Shown here in pieces: positions 13,470 through 24,800 of a DNA stretch of 64,000 nt. The position numbers and the translations under genes were made by a program. Source of the stretch: Cyclina sinensis (taxonomy: Eukaryota > Mollusca > Bivalvia > Venerida > Veneridae); the NCBI GenBank assembly GCA_012932295.1, contig JAAONU010000009.1, forward strand, positions 12,131,796-12,195,795, given 5' to 3'. How positions within the stretch are numbered: position 1 is the stretch's first letter; the number at the start of each line of letters is the position of its first letter. The notes under the pieces were generated by a model. It worked only from the letters and a program-made list of their open reading frames with translations. It did no database searches and was not told where the DNA came from.

Positions 13470-14740
13470 CCAGCAATTAAAGCCAACACCGTGGAGAGGT
13501 CTGATGACCTCTCCAATTATACGTTGTCGCATTTTGTACGATATCAAACAAAAGATTAGATAAGTAATCGGCACAAAGTCCTCGGTTCATTTTATACATA
13601 ACAACTAGTTTCTGATATTTTCTACGCTGGTATAGCGGCAGCTAATTCATTTCTGAATATAGCTGTGAGAGTGAAACATATTTTGTTAAACCGGTTACAG
13701 TTCGCGCGGCTTCATTTTGCAATATAGTCGGTACAGCCATCCCAAACAACTGAAGCGTATTCAATAATTGGTCGGAGATAAAATGTATATATTTGAAGTA
13801 AAGTATTTTTCGCAATAGATTATTTAAGTTTGCGCATAATTCCGAGTACTTTTGAAGCTGATTTACAAATATTCTCAATATGTTCATACCATTTTCCGTC
13901 GGAGCTTAAAGTCAATCGGTTATCTACAAATTTGACTGGAACATTGTTAAACATAAGTTTTGGTACCTGATTTATTCAAAGAAAATAAGACTGCTTCTAT
14001 TTTTTCTGGGTTAAAAAGCAACTAACCATTGTTTTGACCAAGCGTTTATAACTGCTAAATCGTGGTTGATAATGCGTTCAAGATCAGCTAAAATTGATGT
14101 AGTACAGGCTAGAGATATATTATCAGCAAACAATCTTGTTAGTTATACTAATGAGATTTTCGACAATATCATTCAAGAAAAATAAAGGTCCTAGTACTGA
14201 GAAACACCAGCATTATCAAAAGCTTCATTTGATACTAAATTACTCACAAAAACTTTTTGCGTTCTATTGTTCAAATAATATTCAGTCCAACTTAGCAAGG
14301 GTCCATTTATGCTATTTTGTAAGATAAGTCCTTTATGACAAACTCGATCGAATGCGTTGGAAATGTCACAAAAAACTATGCAGGTCATCAACTTGGAATG
14401 TATTGACTTAGTAATTTGGTTGTATATATATCTACGAGTTGGTTAACTGTCGAGTGTTTTTGAAGAAATCCTGATTGTTTGGAATAAATAAGATTATTCG
14501 ATATTAAATGCTTATAGATATGTTTGTAAACAATTCTTTCCATAATTATACCAGTACAGCTGAGTAAAGATATAGATCTGTAATTACCACATGTACTTTT
14601 TTCGCCTTTTTTGAAAAGGGGCATGATCATTGCCGATTTACATATTGTAGGGAAAACACATTATTCAGTAAGTGATTTGTTAAATATTAGACAAAGTGGT
14701 TTAGATTTCGTATACACAATACTTTTGAAAACAGTATGAC
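13470..14740 (-). pseudogene. LINE reverse transcriptase, 3' part (Jockey/CR1-like), decayed
   Basis: Conceptual translation on the minus strand gives a non-LTR retrotransposon RT in order: FKKGEKSTCGNYRSISLLS, motif A region FCDISNAFDRVCHKGLI, motif C region LFADNISLACTT, then a C-terminal part with LQNEAARTVTGL and YQRRKYQKLVVMYKMNRGL. Several frameshifts and stops break the frame, and the motif C aspartate pair reads DN, so it could not be active. The 5' part of the same element continues at 17,141. A palindrome GGAGAGGTC-TGAT-GACCTCTCC sits at 13,493-13,514 near its 3' end. Confidence 0.88.
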
Positions 14741-14743
14741 TTA
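14741..14743. repeat. TTA target-site duplication, left copy
   Basis: TTA directly outside the left end of the Harbinger element. The matching TTA is at 17,138-17,140. Confidence 0.75.
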
Positions 14744-17137
14744 GTGCTCTATCACATCAGCCGCACGAAATTTAGTTCGTACGATTTGTAGAGACATCTG
14801 TGCCGTAGAAAGGTCGCAGGCAAATTCGCAGTGTATTTGGACAGAATTGTAGATCGTAAGGCAGACGTACGATGTTCGTACGGCTGTCGCATGGCTCGCA
14901 CGATATTTGAGCTTGAAAGTAAAAAAAAAAACAAACACAACATTTCGTACGGTCGTCGCAAAACGACCGTGCAACAGACGTGCGATTGTTTAGACTAGTG
15001 AGGACTAAACTGCAAGCACCCCTCATTGTTTCAGTCAAACCGGGATGGCAATCCAACCACAAAGGTTGCATATTCTAAGAAGGAGACCTCGTGACGAAGA
15101 AGAGCGCCATGCAATAATTCTGGCGCTGCTTATCAGAGCGCACCAAGGCCGGAGAAGACGAGCAAGGCGTTGGTGGGTCAAAGTGGATTGCGCGACATCG
15201 GTTGTTTGGCCAGTACTACACCCTCTTCCAGGAGCTGGATAGAGAGTCCGAGGGTGATTACATGGGCTACATAAGGATGAGCCGCAACATGTTTGCCGAG
15301 CTGCTGTTACGGATTACCCCGCGGATCAGCGAGTCTAACAGGCTAGTATATAATTGTATACATTACTTGAAGAGGATGTGACCTCGAATCGAACGGTCTG
15401 GCCGCCACATTTCTTGTATCACCAATATCGCTGTTAAAAATTATAGATTTAATATTCGATTAGCATTTATTGCTAATTATTGATACTTTACTTGTCTTTA
15501 TGTAAAAATAATAAGTAACTTAAATTCTACTTAAGTTCTACTTAAACTTATTCATATTCATCTATTTTTGCAGGGGCCGAGGTTCCATTGAGCCAGGAGA
15601 GAAGCTTGTGATAACGTTTTCTGGTGACCGGGATGAGTACCAAGTCCTTACAGTACGGTTTTCGGGTAGGACAAAACACAATATCTCTCTTTGTTTCTGA
15701 GGTCTGTCGAGCAATTTTTGAAGAGTACAGAGGAGAACTCTTTAACCTACCTTCTACCCACGATGGATGGCGTGAAGTGTCGCAGAAGTTTGAACATCGT
15801 TGGAACTTCCATCATGTTTGTGGTGCCATAGACGGTAAACATATCGCCATAAAAAGCCTAAGAACTCCGGGAGCGAATTCTTCAACTATAAAAAGTTCTG
15901 TTCCATTGTGTTACTGGGAGTTGTAGATGCGGACTATAAGTTCATATGGGCAAGTGTGGGAAGCGAAGGGTCAGCGTCAGATGCTGGCATTTTCAGTGAT
16001 TGCTCCCTCCGGACACATCTCGAGGACAACTCCATCGGTTTCCCTCCGGCCGAAACACTGCCTCACGATGACCGTGAGGTCCCATACTTCCTAGTAGGAG
16101 ATGACGCGTTTCCCCTTAGAACCTGGCTGATGCAACCCTACTCCATGAGAGGCATGACGCACGAACAGAGAGTGTTCAATTACCGGCATTCTCGGGCCAG
16201 ACGTGTTGTGGAGAACGCCTTCGGCATCCTGGCTCACCGGTGGAGATGTTGGCTGACGACCTTGCTATGCAGCGTTGTTAGTACAATTAGCATTGTTTGG
16301 GCTACTCTAGCACTGCACAACTGGATGAGGATCAGGGCCCCAGGCAGTCAGCTGCCAGAGGTTGACCAGGAAGATGAGAGAGGTAACATTATCCCCGGGG
16401 CTTGGCGTGAAGGTCGTCAGCTCATTGATGGAGAGCAGCAAAGAGGACCCCTTGTATCACGTGATGCCAAAATACAAAGAGACTGTGTGCTTATTACAAC
16501 GGTCCAGTGGGAAGACTGCCGTGGCAGGACCAGATTTTATGATTAAAACTTGTAATGTTTGTGGCATAATGACTTTAGGACTTAAAGCACTTCTGTTGTT
16601 AAAATAAAAGTGAAGACCGATGTATGCTTTTTTTATTTAATACAATTTTCTTGCAATTTACGATAGACAAAAATGCACATTTTAATCCCAAAAGAAGTAC
16701 CATAAAGTTCACAGCACAAATATGACAATAAACAGAAAATGAGATAAAAAGCCAGTACGGTACTGTCGCACGACTTGTGTGACTGTCTTACGATTGTCAA
16801 CTGTCTTGTGACAGCATTTGATTACGGCCAGCGGTAGCCGCACGATGCTCGTGCGGCAGCCCTGCGGTCGTCGCAAGACAAACGCAAAACATTATATCTT
16901 GCGAACTTCTAAAAATCGTGAGTCAGTCGTACGGTTGTCTTACTACAGCCTTTAGACGTCCCAAATATGTCAAAAATTCGCAGAAATAATGTGCATGTTG
17001 AGAAATCAGTCTGCGACGTTGCGGCAACCTTGCGACCTTAAGAATTCGTACTACTGTCTTGCGGCTGCCGCACGAAACACAGCGATTTTTGTCAAAATGC
17101 GTTCGTACGGCTGCCGTAGGGCTGATGTGATAGAGGC
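14744..17137 (+). mobile_element. PIF/Harbinger DNA transposon inserted in a LINE
   Basis: The ends are inverted copies sharing CTCTATCACATCAGCC (left near 14,748, right near 17,120), flanked by TTA on both sides, the TWA-type duplication typical of this superfamily. Subterminal DNA on both ends is rich in CGTACG and CGCACGA motifs. One gene, a HARBI1-type nuclease, lies inside. The second gene expected in autonomous members, a Myb/SANT-like protein, was not found. LINE sequence on either side joins across the TTA, with a one-base frame difference, confirming insertion into the older LINE. Confidence 0.88.
15045..16546 (+). pseudogene. HARBI1-like DDE transposase, frameshifted
   Basis: Starts MAIQPQRLHILRRRPRDEEE at 15,045 and ends with a TAA-type stop at 16,546. 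Exon 1 runs to about 15,340. A probable intron of about 230 bp ends at TTTTTGCAG near 15,572. The nuclease core is clear: GAIDGKH (first Asp), VGDDAFPL (second Asp) and RRVVENAFGIL (Glu), followed by RWRCW and LHNWMR. At least three frameshifts interrupt it: after RRWWVK, around the FSGDRDEYQ/GMSTKS segment near 15,630, and after SLRTPG near 15,870. The catalytic residues survive but the gene is broken. An AATAAA at about 16,602 would serve as its poly(A) signal. Confidence 0.9.
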
Positions 17138-17140
17138 TTA
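17138..17140. repeat. TTA target-site duplication, right copy
   Basis: TTA immediately outside the right inverted end of the Harbinger element, matching 14,741-14,743. Confidence 0.75.
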
Positions 17141-17700
17141 AGGAGATCTTACCCGACGGCTTTGTTAACATCTAAAGATTTAATGACATCAATAATTTCT
17201 TGTTCAGAAATGATTATATTATTTATACTATGTTCAGTATGTGTTTAAAGTGCGGAAGAGTTTTACCTTGATCATTCAATGTAGAAATCGATGCAAAATA
17301 TATATTTAAACAATTTGCCTTTTCATTATCTGAGAAACAAATGACTGATTTCCTAAGCTATCGATTGATTTAAATGGTGGAATCATTTCTGAAAAGTATT
17401 TTGTTTTTAAATTTTTTTTTAAAGTTTCCAATATTGCCTAGGATTTGAGGTTTCAAGTTTACAAAAATCAGTTTGCAAGTTACTGTAGAAATTTTCTTTT
17501 GCAAGTTTCTTCAAATTATTTACCTTATTTCGAATTGTTTCGTATCTTATCCAATGATTCACTTGAATTTAAAGCAATCTTTCTTAGTCTGTCGCGTTTT
17601 CTTGAAACTTTCCTAACTGTCGAATCATACCAGGGTTTGTCATAAGGCCTAGTAGTTATTTCTTTGAAAGGAATGCAAAGTTTCTGAAAAGGTCAAGGAT
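17141..17700 (-). pseudogene. Same LINE, 5' part (endonuclease-RT linker)
   Basis: The minus-strand translation gives the linker typical of Jockey/CR1-type LINEs: KPWYDSTVRKVSRKRDRLRK, then VNNLKKLAKENFYSNLQ, and near the insertion EIIDVIKSLDVNKAVG, the conserved lead-in to the RT domain. Stops and frame changes occur throughout. No endonuclease domain was recognised further to the right, so the copy is probably 5'-truncated near 17,700. Confidence 0.8.
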
Positions 17701-20700
17701 TAAAGAAAAAAAAAGCTAAAATTTAAGTACATGTATATAAAATCTGACATGTCGATTTACTGCCAAAAGGAATGAAGAAAGAATCTTATGTCATATCAGG
17801 GTATGTGACGTCACTTTAAGGAATATCAATTTTGCACGTCACTGTCCTCTTCAGCGTTATAGTATACCGTATTATAAGGTCATCTTTTAATTGAATATGT
17901 TCGAGTGCCCTCTTACTCCTTCCGTCGGTCAGTTATGAAAGCTGGGGTATAATAATCAATCATTTTGTCAAATACATTAGGATCATCATTGTCTTAGGCT
18001 TACATTTTTCACCAACAGATGTTAAGTTATATATAATTGTTTTGCCAAGTACTGAGAGATATGCTCAAGTATATCGATAAACGCGAATCTTTTAATTTAA
18101 CTGCATATAAAGAACATTGATAAAAACAAAACTGTTAAATTTAAATTTAAATTTAAATGTATCGCTTCAAACATAATAGTCAAACCAAAGCCATCATTGT
18201 TTACCATAAATAACTACGGAATCGCATGGGTGAGAATCGCGGCTTCAGTGTGCTACATGAATCAAGGTGTGTGTGTGTGTGTGCGTGTGCTCTCAGATTC
18301 CTATCGTTATGGACACAAGTGTGCGATTTCAACCTTCGATGTGGACACATTTTGCGCTGTGGACACAGGAACATGGTGTCCACAAAGATCACACCTCTAG
18401 ACAAGTCAAAAATGGGTTATCTACCCTTTAAACCAGGAACTACTAACCTACGTTATGGACCAGTGAAACGCACACATTGATCATAGCATTAGATGAGTAG
18501 ATTTTACCTCTGGCTCACACTAAGATCCGTGCGGTAATTTGACACCACAGTGGAGCATATTTATCTGCAGAGGCAGTCTCAAGGGTATTTAGCAATAATT
18601 GCTGATAATGCCTGCCATTATTTTTCCGTATAAACCCTATTTGACCCCTAATTTATTGTGAAAAGCCTTCAACAGAATTATAGAGAAAAAAAATGAATGC
18701 ATTGTTGAAATTTTACCTGCAGATAAAACATTGGACAAGGTAAATAGTTTAATTACTTTTTTTTTCTTATTTAATAATTTGACTATTTTCAATAGATACC
18801 AAACTTGAATTTGTTAAACAATTCTTCATGAATTCATTATTGTATAAAGATTAATATCTTGACAGTTTTATCACATTTAGTTTTAATACAACTCTCCTCT
18901 TAACTTGAATAGGGTTTTCTTTCTTTTTTTTCAGATTAAAAAAAAAGAATACATTGCAGTTAAGATGAATCAGTCTAGGTTTATATGCTCCTGTCCGTTT
19001 AAGTTTGTTATATTGAGCTATAGTGTTAAATAAAAAGATTATAAGAAATTGTATTTGTAATTGTAAGTTTCCTATTTCTTTCTAGGCATTGCTTGCACAA
19101 GTGTTTGTTAAGGAGAAATTTATCAAATGATAAACCCTTACTGTCTTTTCGGAAGGTAAACTCTATGAATTATTATCATTTTATTATTCTAAATGACACA
19201 TTTTTTGAAAAGCAGATCGAAATAATAGATTCAATATATAAAATAAACATGTTAACGTTGAATTCACTTAAATTTATAACTGAACATTATCATCCTGTCC
19301 TTATAGTTTTTTTTAACATGTAAACTAATTAAGATAATATAAAGATAAGACGTTCAGACTGTTTTGATTCAAATAAAACAAATATTTATAACAGAGACTG
19401 CAAATAGATAAATGTTTTCAATCTCCTTCCTAATCATCATTCAGTTTACATGTTTTATAATTCAGTGCTGACGGGTGTGACGTAAGAATAAAAGGCACTG
19501 ACCCAACATATTGTCGATCTGCAGACGGTAGAAGCATTGTAATTTTAAAGTATTATTCTGTTTTCTTTTATTTTGTTTTTCAATTTAAGGTTTGTTATAT
19601 TTTATGAACATATATCACGTTTTCAGGCGTACACAAAAATGTCGAGACCACAAAAATAACTTAACTGGTATGTCTGAGAAGCTCAAAGTTACTATCCTTA
19701 GAATAGACCAAACAGTTACGTACAAGTAATTATTTGAACAGTTAGTTTTCTTGATATTTTCTCTTTCTATCAATGTATATTTGTAATGAATATAAGGATA
19801 TTTGATGTTTGTTTTGAGTGAATATGGGATATGGGATATTGTTCTCAACAAAAAGTGATTCAGTTTCTGCATTTTTAAGAACTGCGCCCACTGACGATAT
19901 TTACGAAACTAGGTTTGATTTGGCAGAAGGGCTGTAAGAGAAGCTATATATCTCTCATTGTGAAAAAAATCTATATTTGCACGATGTGAATAATAAAATG
20001 ATCAAGATAGCTCACCTTTTTCAGTATTTCTTAAGTAAAAAAATATGAAAGTAAATAAGTAAGAAAAGATTTATGTATATTATTATGCATGTATCAGAGG
20101 TAAAAGTCAAGTTACTGGCCTTTTATTTATAGTGAAACAAAAAATTAAAATGTATTGCATTGTTAAAGATATCCCTCTTATTCTATGGACATTTTGTAAC
20201 AATGTTCAAGTTGCTTGATTCAACGCGAGACTCTAACACATAAGTGTTCATTTATCTATCTTATCATTTTACGCTGGAGAGGTGTCTTTGAATAGGATAT
20301 TGACATACATATAAGAAAAAAACGTATGACAGGTTCAGTGTACGCAGAACAGAATAAAACTGGAGGAGGAGGCACGGCAATACATTTTGGTACAAAATAA
20401 TCCAGTCATAGTCATATGTGTTATTTGTAAACAATAAAAAATACATAGTCCCTAGTGTATGCACATCACTATTTTTTATCATGTTGCTCGAGCTAGGTCA
20501 GAAATGATTAATTTTGATGGGATGGATTGTTCTTATTGTGTTGCAGTTTTTAACTGAGTTGTCTTGCTGAACAAAATTAAGTTAATTACTATTAAATGAC
20601 AATGCCACAAGAAAACGTTCTCATCCTATCCTAAAGTATTTGATCATTTATTAAATTTTGAACGATGAGCATCTTATACAATATATTCTTTTCTTTGCCA

Positions 20701-21412
20701 CCAAGCGCAGGAGTGTAGTGAATTGGAGGGAAATGGAAAAAAGTTTTAAATCAGATGTCTGCATCCTAGACTTGTATATTATAAGGAATATTTTTATATC
20801 ACCTTCAAATCTTGCAGGTCGAGTTTACGACAAAAGTGATCTGAAATAGAAAATTCATTGCGGAAATTTATTGTATTAAAAGCTGACGAAAATACCAAAT
20901 ACACATATTTCTTTGGCTTCAATGTGTAAAATACTGGTTTGTAAAATATCCTCGAATGGAACGTCCATTCTCTTTCCTCAAAAAGAAAATTGTCTCTCCT
21001 CAAACAAGTACTGATTAAAATATGTTTTTCACTGCTTCGTTATTTTGGACATATTTTATTGTACAATTTTATTGATTGATAAATAGTGAAAAGAAAAAGA
21101 AAATATAATGTAGAGATAGTACATACCCTGTGTAAAAAATTAACATGTCATTGTGTGAGAATTGTATTTCTGTTTTCTGTACCCAAGTATATCTGGAAGG
21201 CACATAGATTGTGTACAATATATTTGCAATGTTAATTTCTGTCCTCCCCAACAGATTCTCTATTACATGGAAGCATTTTAAATATACGATTTGGTTAAAT
21301 CTGCGTCTTGTTATACAACATGAACAGCTAAAAACGGCTTTACAGCACATCTTTGCCATAAGCATAGATTTACTTTTTGTATTTGTTTATTTGTTTTTTA
21401 TCATTCTTGTAG
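17701..21412. other. AT-rich stretch with microsatellites, no firm gene
   Basis: Contains an (AAATTT)n run near 18,138-18,160, a (GT)n run near 18,266-18,288 followed by GTGGACAC motifs, and a promoter-like spot near 19,478-19,496 (TGACGTAA followed by ATAAAAGG) with no gene attached. Open frames of up to 98 codons look like chance frames. Confidence 0.5.
18266..18383. repeat. (GT)n microsatellite followed by GTGGACAC cluster
   Basis: About 20 bp of GT repeat is followed by GTGGACAC at 18,341 and 18,359 and its complement GTGTCCAC at 18,376. The same octamer is the core of the array starting at 21,850 and recurs near 29,500-29,700. Confidence 0.75.
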
Positions 21413-21507
21413 CATTGTATGTCACGAAAGAACCAGGATTCCATCAGCCATCTCTAGGACTGCTTGTAAATCATACAGACACAAACGTGAGAGAAATTCT
21501 AGAATGA
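21413..21507 (+). CDS. Possible exon, unknown gene
   Basis: A strong polypyrimidine tract and acceptor (TATCATTCTTGTAG) precede a short GC-richer stretch that reads LYVTKEPGFHQPSLGLLVNH and on to a TGA at 21,505. A usable donor (AAC|GTGAGA) near 21,486 would make it an internal exon of about 74 bp instead. I do not recognise the peptide and no partner exons were found nearby. It may be chance. Confidence 0.22.
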
Positions 21508-21849
21508 CATTTTTTATGTGGAAGATGTTCTCCATCTTGCCTCGTTTGTGATCAGGTTAGTTGTAACGAGTTTTGCTCAACGTAAATGTATTTATAATTG
21601 ATGTCCAGGTCAACAACATATTGCAGTTGTTTAACCTTTCATTATTATGTAATTTTCAAATATAAATAACACTTTCTGAAATTATGAATTTAATTCAGTA
21701 AAATCGCTTACTGTTTTAAACCCAGTATGTAAGAAATAGCAACGATATGAACTACACAATCGATCCAAACATATTTGCATTACTTCAGATAAAAAATGAG
21801 AAAACATAAATATGATCATAAACTGTTTCTGTTTACTCATTCTTTTTAC

Positions 21850-24800
21850 TCACTCTACATTGTGGACACCATGTCAGTGCTCATTCAATTCAGTCAATAT
21901 GCATTGTGGACACCGAGTTAGTGTTCAATACATGCATTCATCTTTCACTCTCACAATCAATGCTCCCTGCATTGTGGACAAATAAGTCAGAGCTCACTCA
22001 ATACACACATCCTGCATTGTGGACACCATGTCCACACAAATGTCAGTGCTCATTTGGTTCATTCAATCTGCATTGAGGACGAGTAAGTGCTCAATAAATG
22101 CATTCATCTTCCACTCTGAAATTTAGTCAATGCCTAATAAAGTATTAAAATAATCTGCATAGTGGACTGTATGTCTTTGGTCTCTCATTTAATTTGATCT
22201 GCATTTCTTACATCAATTCAGTTTTCACTAAATTAATTCAATCTACACTGTGGACACCAAGTCAGTGTTCACTAAATTCACTGAATCTGCATTTTTGAAA
22301 TATCACTACAATCTCTCATTATGAGCACACTGCATTGTGGATACGAAATCGCTGTTCACTAAATCCATTTGATCTGCGTTAATGAAAAAAAGATATTTAC
22401 TAATTAATTTCACACGAAGTTGGTGTTTGACCAATTCATTCAGTTTGATTTATTGAAACTATGTCGGTGCTTACTGTATATTTAATGAATTATTCATTGT
22501 GGTCACTAAATGCTTACTTAATAATTCGTTCTATATTGTTGACGCCAATTCAGCATTCACTCAATATGCTCAACATGCCTTGCAGGCATCAATCAGTGCT
22601 GACTGATTTATCCAGTCTGCACTGTAAAGAAAATCACTGCTCAACCAGTTAATTCGAAGTCAATTGTGAAAGGAAGTCAGTACTCAGTTATTTCATTCGA
22701 TATTTATTATGGATACACAAGGCCAGTGACCCATCAATTCGTTTGATGAGCATTATCGAAACTAAGCCAGTTTAGTATACTCGATACATCCATTTTTCAT
22801 AGTTTAAGGTAGATAAATGTTCAAACAATTAACTCATTATTCCTTGTAGAAACAGAGTCACTGCTCACTTTATTCTTTTTATCTGCATTGTTGACACCAA
22901 GTCAGTCTCTTCTCGATCAATATGTTTTCTGCAAATTTATTCAGTCAGCAATGTTGAAACCAAATTAGTTCTTTATCAATTTATTCAGTTAGGAAACTTG
23001 TCTACATGGTTCATACAAATCAGAAAAAATAATTCCTTCAATCTAAGTAACATATAGCAAGTCAAGTTTCTATCAATCAATGCACCATGCATTGTGGACA
23101 CTAAGTCAGAGCTCACTCAATACACACATTCTGCATTGTTGACACATAGTCAGTGCTTATTTGATTCATTCAGTCTACATTGAGGACACCGAGTTAGTGT
23201 TCAATAAATTCATTCATCTTTCACTTTGGAAATTAAGTCAATGCCTAAAAAAGTATTAAGACAATCTGCATAGTTGACTGTATGTCAGTGGTCTCTCATT
23301 TAATTCGATCTGCATTTCTGACATCAATTCAGTTTTTACTATTTTAATTCAACCTACACTGTGGACACCAAGTCAGTGTATACTCGATCAATCTGTGTTC
23401 TGTAGATTTATTCAGTCAGCAACGTTGAAACCTAGTTAGTTCTTTGTCATTTTTTTCAGCTAAGAAACTTGTCTATTGATTGATAAAAATCAGTAAAAAT
23501 CAATTATTTCAATCTAAATAACATAAAGCAAGTCAAGTTTCTCTCAATCAATGCACTCTGCATTGTGGACACTAAGCAAGAGCTCACTCAATACACACAT
23601 TCTGCATTGTGGACACCATGTCAATGCTCATGCAATTCAGTCAATATGCATTGTGGACACCGAGTTAGTGTTTAAGGTAGCGCACCTGTAATGAGCACCT
23701 TTCCAGATGTTATCTTACATTTTATTTTCATAATCTGCATCATTTCACTGATCTACCTGCAAATTTTTAGGTTGGCTTTCCATACTTTTTAGAGAAATAA
23801 ACGACTTTTTTCGAAACAACCCCACAGCTCGTCTTTTGTTCAGTTTATTTGACACCCTTGGGTATAACAAAGTCCCATATTTCACCCAAATTTCCAAATA
23901 CCTATACAATACTGGTTTCTACAGATGCAGTAAAGGTGTCAAAACTTGAAAACAGAGAAAATAAATTTTTCTTTGTTGACAACAACCTTCCATAACCTGT
24001 TAATCTGTGGAAGAGTGCAAAAAATCCAAATGGTCTGAGCAGTGTAAAAATTGGTTTGAGAGAAAACAAAGAGTCAGAAAATTAAAAATATGATTATTAG
24101 TTTAATATTTAGGACATATTTTTAACAGATAAACTATATCCAGCTTAAATACAGAAGATAAAAATATTTTACCATGTAGTCTTTGGAAAATTTACGTAAA
24201 TGTAACATGTATGACTCATATTTTAAACAGTTTTTTTCTCCTTATTTTAGCCATTATTTTGTTACAAGTTTAAAAACTGAAGGATTCACTTACCAATTTT
24301 AAAACATTTAATGTTTAAATGACTGGTATGAATGTAAGAAGTATAATTTAGCTATAAAGAGTAATACAGTTTGAAACTGCTAATATTACTGAATGCAACT
24401 AGAGGCTAAAATTGACAGATGTTGTGTTGAAATTTAGTGCACACTTTCATTTTCAAAGTTCCAAGTCAAAGAAAAATCTATGATAAACATTGCAATAGGT
24501 TACAGACTGTATTGAGAGGTCTCCTTACATAATAAAGATACAATATTATGGGGTTATTATACACTGTTGAGTACAATACAGAATTCTATTGGACGAAGCA
24601 CAGCTGTAAAACCTATACTGGACGAGATGCTAGCCGAGTCCAATAGGTTTTGTAGTCATGTATGAGTCCAAGTGAATCAGTATTACGCTCAACAATGTAT
24701 CACAAACTCTTTCACACCACCATTTTTCAAGCAGAAAACACATTAAAGAAAAAACTCTCACAGTCAAGGTAATAAGGCACTTTGGGATACCGAACTTTAA

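Noticed and set aside
15624..16546. Harbinger nuclease as a domesticated host gene (HARBI1)
   Set aside because: It has frameshifts and sits between intact inverted repeats with a TTA duplication.
19478..19530. TGACGTAA plus ATAAAAGG as a core promoter
   Set aside because: No downstream exon could be supported within 2 kb.
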